This document shows, in pieces, positions 1 to 5,384 of a stretch of DNA of 6,840 nt (position 1 is the first letter of the stretch; each line of letters starts with the position of its first letter). The notes below the pieces were generated by a model, which was not told the origin of the DNA, did no database searches, and worked only from the letters and a program-made list of their open reading frames with translations. Source of the DNA: Calditrichaceae bacterium (GTDB taxonomy: Bacteria > Calditrichota > Calditrichia > Calditrichales > Calditrichaceae); the NCBI GenBank assembly GCA_024763405.1, contig JANTFQ010000132.1, positions 1 through 6,840 of the forward strand, given 5' to 3'. The position numbers were made by a program, and so were the translations under genes.

Positions 1-1027
1 TTTGTTTTGTCTTTAAATCTTTTATACGGTTCAACAGACGACCGCGCACCTCGTCCGGCTTTTGAGCCGTAATATCGGCCGAAGAACTTTTTTCGCCGGC
101 GGAAGGTTTTGTCCCTTCTCCGGGTTTCGAGTGGATGGTCACTTCAAGATTGCGGGCGCCGATACTCACATTACGAATAAATTCCACATTGCCGTTTTTA
201 ATAAAACACATCTGTGTTAAATCATAACCGATATCAATAACCAAATCCCGGCCCGGCCGGAAAATCATGCGTCGGTAACCCGCCTGAATAGCAGCTGGTC
301 TCGGGATAAGGCGTTTTACCTCAATTCCGGCTGCATTGAACGCCTGCAGATAACCGTTTACAACTTCTTCCGGTGCTGCGACAACCGCAATCTTTAATTT
401 TTCGATTTCATCCTCTTCAAAAGAATCAAGGATTTCATAATTCCAAATCGTCTTATCATTAAAATTCTGCAGGTCAGTTTCATTTTTATGATAAATTGCC
501 TGTTTTAATTCCGCTTCTTTTTTTAGCTTTGGAAATATGACATGGCGGGTACTGATTTCCGGACTGAAGATACTGACGTGAACTTCTAAACCTTTTTTAT
601 AAATCTTAACTTTAATATTTTCCAATGCAATTTGCATGGCCTTACGGCGATCTTTTTCTTCTGAAGGAAATTTTTGAACACCCCATTTTAAAACCTGAAG
701 TTCTTCCTTCGTTTTTTTTACGAGAATCCATCGAATTTTATCGGCATCAATATCCAGCCCCAAAATTTTTCTGGCATTCAATTTTTGAAGAAGGGGAAGA
801 CCGTGATAAAACTGGTCATTCATATAAATTTTTGCAGGATTTGTTCTGGCTTTATCCGGGTGCTCTTTTGTTTTGGACGCTGCTTTCCGGCCGAACTTTT
901 TTCCTCTTCCCATGGATTTTTGTAATTCTTTCCGTTGTTCTTTGTCCAGGGAAACCGCTTCTTCTGCCACGGTTTTATTAGTCACCACAGGGTTCTCTTT
1001 TTTTTCTTCGGGTATAGGCCTATCCAT
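1..1027 (-). CDS. pilM: PilM-like actin-fold pilus assembly protein (3' end beyond the left edge)
   Basis: An open frame of 342 codons starts at the ATG at 1027 and runs without a stop to the left edge. In type IV pilus systems PilM is a cytoplasmic actin-like ATPase that binds the N-terminal tail of PilN and links the cytoplasmic motor to the membrane alignment complex. Residues 88-100 (ILGLDIDADKIRW) match the first strand and phosphate-1 loop of PilM, and residues 264-272 (IDIGYDLTQ) followed by NGNVEFIRNVSIGAR match the phosphate-2 region. The operon position, 33 nt after a minor pilin gene, fits pilM. Two things are odd. About 85 charged, probably disordered residues precede the domain, and a Lys/Ser/Gly-rich stretch at about 301-323 follows the IGAR motif. 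The phosphate-1 loop also lacks the usual Gly-Ser pattern. Upstream there is only a poor ribosome-binding site, so starts at M39 or M69 remain possible. The family call is fairly secure, but ATP binding is uncertain. Confidence 0.82.
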   Translation of the reverse strand, partial: MDRPIPEEKKENPVVTNKTVAEEAVSLDKEQRKELQKSMGRGKKFGRKAASKTKEHPDKARTNPAKIYMNDQFYHGLPLLQKLNARKILGLDIDADKIRWILVKKTKEELQVLKWGVQKFPSEEKDRRKAMQIALENIKVKIYKKGLEVHVSIFSPEISTRHVIFPKLKKEAELKQAIYHKNETDLQNFNDKTIWNYEILDSFEEDEIEKLKIAVVAAPEEVVNGYLQAFNAAGIEVKRLIPRPAAIQAGYRRMIFRPGRDLVIDIGYDLTQMCFIKNGNVEFIRNVSIGARNLEVTIHSKPGEGTKPSAGEKSSSADITAQKPDEVRGRLLNRIKDLKTKQ

Positions 1028-1060
1028 CTCAACCAATCATTTTAATTTCTGTATTACGCC

Positions 1061-2008
1061 TTAGTGTTGTCTAAACCAACGGGTATTGTAAACAACTAAC
1101 GGCCCGCCGTTTACCGAATTCTGCATAAAATTGGAAATATAATTTCTTTTCCAATGCACCAATAAATTATTGTGCATTCCAAAAAACCAATAATTTTTGC
1201 CGGTAACATCTCCGGCAGTGATAATACCGCCATTTATATAATATAAACGATATCCACCCAAAGCCTTAAAAGTACTTACGTTGGGTTGATAATAAATACC
1301 ATTATAAAATGAGATCAGGGTAGAATTTAGTTTTATTTTTCTGCCGACCACAAAATCACCCAGTACTCCGGAAAGAAAAATAAATTTATGATTTAATATC
1401 GACAAATCCTTCTCCACATAAGCAACATCCTGAACAAATGTAAAGGGGGAATTAATTTTTAAATTTCCAGGGAAATAATGTACGGGTTTAGCCCGGTTCC
1501 GCAAGACATCCAGATCAAATTTCGGCATATGTGCCGCGCCTGATTTGATTCCCAGCCCGCCCCCGGAGTGACTTACCTTACTGACGCTTCCACCCGCATA
1601 AACCGCATAGTTAGAAACATCTTCATAGGTTAATCCTTTCGTGATGGTTTGTGAAAAATTTGCGGTTCTCCCAATTGATTTTATAACAATACTATCTAAA
1701 CCGATCACAGAGATATGAATATCCGCCGTGGCTCCGCCGCCGGCGTCTATCGTTTCGGTATACCCTTCCAACCCGCCTAAACTGCCGTTTCCAACAGCAT
1801 ACTCCATAATTCCCCGCAGCGTATACTCTACGCCCGACTGAGCCGCATATAAGGCGCGGGGACGATCCATATTAACACTTTGCATTTTAAAATCCGCAAT
1901 AACCATGGTCGTCAGGGTCACCACGATTATGCCTAAGAATAAGATAAAAAACAGGATATTCAACAGCATCATCCCATTTTCATTTTTAATTATCTTAGTT
2001 ACGGACAT
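1061..2008 (-). CDS. PilX/GspK-like minor pilin with large beta-rich C-terminal region
   Basis: This 315-residue protein has a 12-residue leader ending NENG, followed by MMLLN and a hydrophobic helix to about residue 38. That is a class III signal for the prepilin peptidase. Residues 51-61 (RALYAAQSGVE) match the alanine-rich helix typical of PilX-type N-terminal domains. Position +5 of the mature protein is Asn rather than Glu, as in GspK-type tip pseudopilins, which lack Glu5. From about residue 180 the sequence is rich in short hydrophobic strands and Gly/Asn turns (for example SILNHKFIFLSGVLGDFVVG), suggesting a beta-helical or beta-sheet domain. That is an inference from pattern only. 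The ATG at 2008 overlaps the upstream gene by 14 nt and has a GGAG seven bases ahead. The likely role is a minor pilin at or near the fibre tip that helps prime assembly. A specific orthologue cannot be named. Confidence 0.75.
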   Translation of the reverse strand: MSVTKIIKNENGMMLLNILFFILFLGIIVVTLTTMVIADFKMQSVNMDRPRALYAAQSGVEYTLRGIMEYAVGNGSLGGLEGYTETIDAGGGATADIHISVIGLDSIVIKSIGRTANFSQTITKGLTYEDVSNYAVYAGGSVSKVSHSGGGLGIKSGAAHMPKFDLDVLRNRAKPVHYFPGNLKINSPFTFVQDVAYVEKDLSILNHKFIFLSGVLGDFVVGRKIKLNSTLISFYNGIYYQPNVSTFKALGGYRLYYINGGIITAGDVTGKNYWFFGMHNNLLVHWKRNYISNFMQNSVNGGPLVVYNTRWFRQH

Positions 2009-2513
2009 AAAACTGCTCCGTCAGTGTAAAGGTTTTAGAGTCCACCGTTCTTTGTAAATCCACTTCTATAAAAGCAATTTCACTTAGTACGGAAGTGGGA
2101 GACATATTTGAATTTAAAAATCGAAACGGAGCAATCGTAAGATGCTCCACGAGATTTCTCCAATTCCCGGAATCTATTTTTTTCTGCAGAATTCCCGCAC
2201 CATTTCGTCTATACCTGATTGTGTTATTTTCGAGCGATACAAAAGTAAGCAAATCCGTTTTATTCCCGCCGCCACCCACGCCGACAAGACGGTTGGGGTC
2301 TATCATCTGGCAGTCATGTTTGAGCTCCTGCATCGCCTTACGCACATCCCAGCGCTGAATGGTATTTGTATTCACCATATTAAAAGTACTGGCATTAAGC
2401 GCAATAATTCCGTATCCCACAAGACTTAGAATACCCAGTATAACAATCGAAACAATCAGTTCGATTAATGTAAAGCCGGACTCTTCCCTGTACTTCCGCA
2501 TGATGATACTCAT
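1995..2513 (-). CDS. PilW/GspJ-like minor prepilin
   Basis: This 172-residue protein carries a textbook class III prepilin signal: leader ending ESG at residue 13, then FTLIELIVSIVILGIL with Glu at mature position 5 (E18). The leader peptidase would cut between G13 and F14. The rest of the N-terminal helix is amphipathic to about residue 68. It is followed by a globular domain with a glycine run (VGVGGGG, 77-83) and alternating strands such as NTIRYRRN and IAFIEVDLQ. Length and position, second of three minor pilins between PilV-like and PilX-like genes, match PilW/GspJ. The start ATG at 2513 overlaps the preceding stop as ATGA, so translation is probably coupled. A second in-frame ATG at 2501 (M5) would only shorten the leader. 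Its likely role is assembly of a minor-pilin priming complex. The prepilin class is certain, the PilW/GspJ assignment less so. Confidence 0.82.
   Translation of the reverse strand: MSIIMRKYREESGFTLIELIVSIVILGILSLVGYGIIALNASTFNMVNTNTIQRWDVRKAMQELKHDCQMIDPNRLVGVGGGGNKTDLLTFVSLENNTIRYRRNGAGILQKKIDSGNWRNLVEHLTIAPFRFLNSNMSPTSVLSEIAFIEVDLQRTVDSKTFTLTEQFYVRN
2016..2019 (-). promoter_or_regulatory. Ribosome-binding site (GGAG) of the PilX-like gene
   Basis: On the minus strand GGAG stands seven bases before the ATG at 2008, inside the last codons of the PilW-like gene. It supports this start rather than a later one, and shows that the 14-nt overlap is real gene packing and not an over-extended start. 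Confidence 0.6.
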
Positions 2514-2935
2514 TCCGTATAGTACTTCGTAAACCGTACGGTTAAAACATAGCTGTTATCAATTCGTGGATTGGTAACAGAAACCGCAACTTCCCAGGCA
2601 TCCAGCAACGAGTTTCCCCAGTTATTTACCGTATTTACCGTAACAACCCGCTGGTAGGAATCTGGCAAGCTTTCGTTTACTTCAAACTGGGAAGGATTCT
2701 GATACCATGCCCAATCGGCCTCTTTTTTACCAATAATCTCTTCCATTTTATTTTGTGCAAGAGCGACCATCTGATCCATGACCGCACTATCTGAAGCTTT
2801 GGCGGACAAAGATGCATATAACGAAAAAATGGAAGGCAACGCTACACCAATGATAACAATGGCTACAACCAATTCGATAAGAGTAAAACCCTTTTCACTC
2901 TTTATTTGATTGTATTGGGATATTGCAGCTTTCAT
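2510..2935 (-). CDS. PilV/GspI-like minor prepilin
   Basis: This 141-residue protein has a 16-residue leader ending SEKG, followed by FTLIELVVAIVIIGVALPSI, with Glu at mature position 5 (E21). It is therefore a substrate of the PilD encoded upstream. The helix continues as LYASLSAKASDSAVMDQMVALAQNKMEEI, where the AxNKMEEI pattern is common in PilV and GspI proteins. A small C-terminal domain with strands such as YQRVVTVNTV and YVLTVRFTKYY follows. The ATG at 2935 is chosen because GGAAG lies four bases before it. The TTG immediately upstream at 2938 would leave no room for that site. The gene sits about 95 nt after the major pilin gene, beyond a strong hairpin, and its TGA overlaps the next ATG. 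It is probably a low-abundance pilin in the priming or tip complex. Confidence 0.82.
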   Translation of the reverse strand: MKAAISQYNQIKSEKGFTLIELVVAIVIIGVALPSIFSLYASLSAKASDSAVMDQMVALAQNKMEEIIGKKEADWAWYQNPSQFEVNESLPDSYQRVVTVNTVNNWGNSLLDAWEVAVSVTNPRIDNSYVLTVRFTKYYTE

Positions 2936-2989
2936 CAATCTTCCATTTCAATGAAGTGTTCCAAACGACTTCAATCGGCTTCCGCCTCT

Positions 2990-3019
2990 CTGAGCGGCAC
3001 ACCCATTCGTGCCGCTCAG
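2990..3019 (-). promoter_or_regulatory. Strong hairpin just after the pilin gene, attenuator or mRNA 3' stabiliser
   Basis: An 11-bp perfect inverted repeat (CTGAGCGGCAC, 8-nt loop, GTGCCGCTCAG) begins 11 nt after the pilin stop codon. The sequence after the 3' arm on the minus strand (AGAGGCGGAAGCC) has no T-run, so this is not a classical intrinsic terminator. Its place between a major subunit gene with a strong ribosome-binding site and minor-subunit genes suggests a partial terminator or a stem that protects a processed pilin mRNA from 3' decay. That function is inferred; the hairpin itself is seen directly. Confidence 0.65.
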
Positions 3020-3030
3020 TCTGGCTAAAT

Positions 3031-3372
3031 TCAGTTCACTACCAGGGCACCACTGACAACACTAACCGAAAAGTCAGTTCCATCTGATTTCGTCGGAGTA
3101 TTACCGTCTGAGAAGAATGGATCCGAATCGGTGTTATACTGGTCTACAGCATCAGACAGGGTATAGGTATTATCACTCGCTACCTGCTGGGCAAAATACA
3201 TCATCACAGCGGCCTCAATGGCACGCTGGTTAGCGGCATCCGCTGCATCATTGGCACTGCTTGTTAAATCCAGATATTTCGGAACCGCGATAGCAGCAAG
3301 GATTCCCAGGATTACGATGACGACCACTAATTCGATCAGCGTAAAACCTTTTTCGTTTCTGTGTAAATTCAT
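3031..3372 (-). CDS. pilA: Major type IV pilin (prepilin)
   Basis: This 113-residue prepilin has a short charged leader MNLHRNEKG, then FTLIELVVVIVILGILAAIAVPKY. Cleavage between G9 and F10 gives a mature subunit of about 104 residues with Glu5, Pro22 and Tyr24. The helix continues through a very alanine-rich stretch (SSANDAADAANQRAIEAAV) into a small C-terminal domain that is acidic, Asp/Asn/Ser-rich and cysteine-free, so it has no disulfide-bonded D-loop. Its size is close to the small pilins related to GspG and MshA, and shorter than typical 140-160-residue pilins. It is taken as the major subunit because it has the only perfect Shine-Dalgarno sequence in the window, follows pilC, and is closed by a hairpin. 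The symbol denotes the role, not proven orthology. A GspG-type pseudopilin is the alternative, but the surrounding genes argue for a pilus. Confidence 0.85.
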   Translation of the reverse strand: MNLHRNEKGFTLIELVVVIVILGILAAIAVPKYLDLTSSANDAADAANQRAIEAAVMMYFAQQVASDNTYTLSDAVDQYNTDSDPFFSDGNTPTKSDGTDFSVSVVSGALVVN

Positions 3373-3380
3373 AACATTTT

Positions 3381-3386
3381 CCTCCT
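3381..3386 (-). promoter_or_regulatory. Strong ribosome-binding site (AGGAGG) of the major pilin gene
   Basis: A perfect AGGAGG lies eight bases before the pilin ATG at 3372, in the 32-nt gap after pilC. No other gene start in the window has a full consensus. This fixes the start and implies high translation of the pilin compared with its neighbours. Confidence 0.85.
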
Positions 3387-3404
3387 GTTATGTGTTATGG
3401 TTAG

Positions 3405-4604
3405 TTACATTATATCCATCATTTCCCACATGGGCATAAACATGGCCAGGGCCAGTAAAAGAATCATTCCCCCCATTATTACCGTTACAACCGGCTCAAT
3501 TAGGGAGGTCATATTTGCCACCGTATCGGCAACTTCACGATTATAGTATTCGGATACACTATACAGCATATCATCCAGGCTTCCAGATTTTTCCCCAATG
3601 GAAGTCATTTCCACGAGGAGTGACGTAAAATAGGGACTTTGCGCAATGGAATCGGCTATCTTCTCACCCCTGCTTATTTTATCGGCAATCACACCTAATT
3701 CTTTATTATAAACCTGATTTTCCATTGTCTGCTGCATAATTTCGAAAGCACGAGTGATACTAATGCCGGTTTTATTCATCGTAAAAAACAGTTTTGCAAA
3801 ACGTGACACATTTACTTTTTTAATAAATTCACCCATGATAGGAAGTTTTAATAACAGGTAGTCCAGTTGATATTTTCCCTTAGGTGTTCGAACTGCCAGA
3901 ACAACAGCGGTGATAATGACCGCTATAACAAGCAGCATCAGCAAACCATAATCACTGAATAAATAATAAATGCCCATTAGTATTTTGGTGGGCAGAGGCA
4001 ACTCGTTTCCCGTCGATTTAAACATGGGGATAAAATTTGGAATAACCGTTGTCGTAAATACGACAAAAGCACCGATAATCCCGATAAATACAAACATGGG
4101 ATAGCGAAATGCTTTTTTTACATCCTTGCGCATCTGACTGTCACTGGACATATATTCATGGATATAAAGCAGCGTTTCTTCAAGCGTACCGCTGACTTCA
4201 CCAATTTTCACAGAATTCACGTAAATAGATGGAAATATTTTAGGAAACTGGGACAGGGCATCCGAAAATTTACTACCGCCTTCAATATCCTGATGTATAA
4301 ATTCGATAACAGACTTAAAATTTTCATCCGGCGTCTGCTCCTTTAATGCCCTCAGGCTGGTCACGATGGGAACACCCGCTTTTAACAACGTATACAACTG
4401 TTTTGTAAAATGCAGAACCACATTGTCTTTTACGCTTAGTTTAAACTGGTCCGTTTTTTTTCCTGATTTTACTTCCTTTACAGAGATAACAACCATTTTC
4501 ATCTCGAGAAGCTGGCGTTTAACTTCTCTTTCATCCGGAGCCATTAGGATGCTCTCGACAGTATTCCCTTCGGGATTAACGGCTTTATATTTATAATTTG
4601 GCAT
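3405..4604 (-). CDS. pilC: Type IV pilus inner-membrane platform protein PilC
   Basis: This 399-residue protein is a full-length member of the PilC/GspF family, the polytopic inner-membrane platform on which the pilus grows and which couples to the PilB motor. The start MPNYKYKAVNPEG is typical. Two homologous cytoplasmic domains are visible: residues 66-168 (FTKQLYTLLKAGVPI, then GEVSGTLEE at 135) and residues 269-370 (FAKLFFTMNKTGISI, then GEKSGSLDD at 337). Membrane segments are predicted at about 169-191, 217-238 and 371-391. The conserved loop NELPLPTKIL lies between the first two. No residue or domain is missing. The ATG at 4604 follows the pilD stop by 12 nt and has no clear Shine-Dalgarno sequence, so translation may depend on ribosomes ending pilD. 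Length and motif order leave little doubt about the family. Confidence 0.95.
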   Translation of the reverse strand: MPNYKYKAVNPEGNTVESILMAPDEREVKRQLLEMKMVVISVKEVKSGKKTDQFKLSVKDNVVLHFTKQLYTLLKAGVPIVTSLRALKEQTPDENFKSVIEFIHQDIEGGSKFSDALSQFPKIFPSIYVNSVKIGEVSGTLEETLLYIHEYMSSDSQMRKDVKKAFRYPMFVFIGIIGAFVVFTTTVIPNFIPMFKSTGNELPLPTKILMGIYYLFSDYGLLMLLVIAVIITAVVLAVRTPKGKYQLDYLLLKLPIMGEFIKKVNVSRFAKLFFTMNKTGISITRAFEIMQQTMENQVYNKELGVIADKISRGEKIADSIAQSPYFTSLLVEMTSIGEKSGSLDDMLYSVSEYYNREVADTVANMTSLIEPVVTVIMGGMILLLALAMFMPMWEMMDIM

Positions 4605-4616
4605 CGCTCAACCAGG

Positions 4617-5384
4617 TTAAATTAATGCTAAATAAAGGTCCAACAGTTCCTGCTGCCAGACAACCAGTACTAAAACCCCCAATGCAAAAAAAGGTCCCAT
4701 CGGTATAATTCTTTTTGTCGGCTGTTTCTGAAAAAGTTTTAATAAAATAAAATAAATAGCGGCAAAGAAATAGCCGGCATAGAGGCTGACCAGTAGCAGT
4801 TTCCATCCAAGCAAGAGCCCGAGAACTGCGGCAAATTTGACGTCCCCCATCCCCATGCTCTCTTTTTTATAATACCAGTTTCCCAGTACTGCAAACAAAA
4901 ACAACAGCCCTCCCCCAACTGCCATTCCCAAAAAGGCATCTCTCCAGAGGATGATCTGCATACTTAAATTGAGGATTCCACCACCCACCGCCAGTGTAAT
5001 CAAAACTTTGTTTAAAATTAAATTTGTATCCCAATCGATAAACGCGATAACAATGAGTGTATACATTAAAAATGTATAAAACAGGGTTTTGTCCGAATAT
5101 CCGAATTTCCAGTACATCAAAACCGAAAGAAGCGCTGCCGTCAGCTCTACAGCCGGGTACCGAATTGGCAGAGAATGCCCGCAATAAGCACAACGCCCTT
5201 TTAAAACAGCATACGAAATCAATGGAATATTATGATAAAATTTTATAGAATTCCCGCAGTAGGGACAGTGTGACCGGGGCCGGATCAAAGATTCATTTTT
5301 CGGTAAACGGTAGATACATACATTTAAAAAACTGCCCATAACGGCACCTATAAGCAATGGGACAATAAATTCTGCTAACTTCAT
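4617..5384 (-). CDS. pilD: Prepilin peptidase / N-methyltransferase PilD
   Basis: This 255-residue polytopic membrane protein is the bifunctional leader peptidase and methylase of type IV prepilins. It cuts after the leader glycine and N-methylates the new N-terminal residue. The N-terminal segment LIGAVMGSFLNVCIYRLP (11-28) is the family signature. It is followed by a zinc-binding type tetracysteine (C40-PY-C43 and C65-AY-C68) in the cytoplasmic methylase domain. The two aspartates of the GxGD-type aspartyl protease are present: one in FIDWD (D117/D119) and one in GMGDVK (D181). The stretch normally ending in Pro-Asp after the first aspartate reads LILN here, a mild variation. The ATG overlaps the upstream pilB stop by 4 nt, implying coupled translation. 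Its four probable substrates, all encoded downstream in this operon, carry matching leaders. Confidence 0.95.
   Translation of the reverse strand: MKLAEFIVPLLIGAVMGSFLNVCIYRLPKNESLIRPRSHCPYCGNSIKFYHNIPLISYAVLKGRCAYCGHSLPIRYPAVELTAALLSVLMYWKFGYSDKTLFYTFLMYTLIVIAFIDWDTNLILNKVLITLAVGGGILNLSMQIILWRDAFLGMAVGGGLLFLFAVLGNWYYKKESMGMGDVKFAAVLGLLLGWKLLLVSLYAGYFFAAIYFILLKLFQKQPTKRIIPMGPFFALGVLVLVVWQQELLDLYLALI

Noticed and set aside
1029..1040. Three-codon leader ORF (ATG ATT GGT TGA) just before pilM
   Set aside because: It is too short to distinguish from chance and has no ribosome-binding site of its own.
625..1064. Plus-strand open frames opposite the pilM-like gene
   Set aside because: The minus strand carries a clean 342-codon frame with PilM motifs through this region. 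The plus-strand frames have no family resemblance and no ribosome-binding site and are antisense shadows.
2936..2938. TTG as start of the PilV-like gene
   Set aside because: The ATG directly after it has GGAAG at four bases. The TTG would have almost no spacing from that site.
2990..3019. Classical intrinsic terminator ending the operon after the pilin
   Set aside because: Neither strand has a T-run after the stem, and the minor-pilin genes continue in the same direction beyond it.
3031..3372. Geobacter-type conductive e-pilin
   Set aside because: Although Phe1 and Tyr24 are present, the mature subunit is about 104 residues with a distinct C-terminal domain, not the roughly 60-residue aromatic-rich form.
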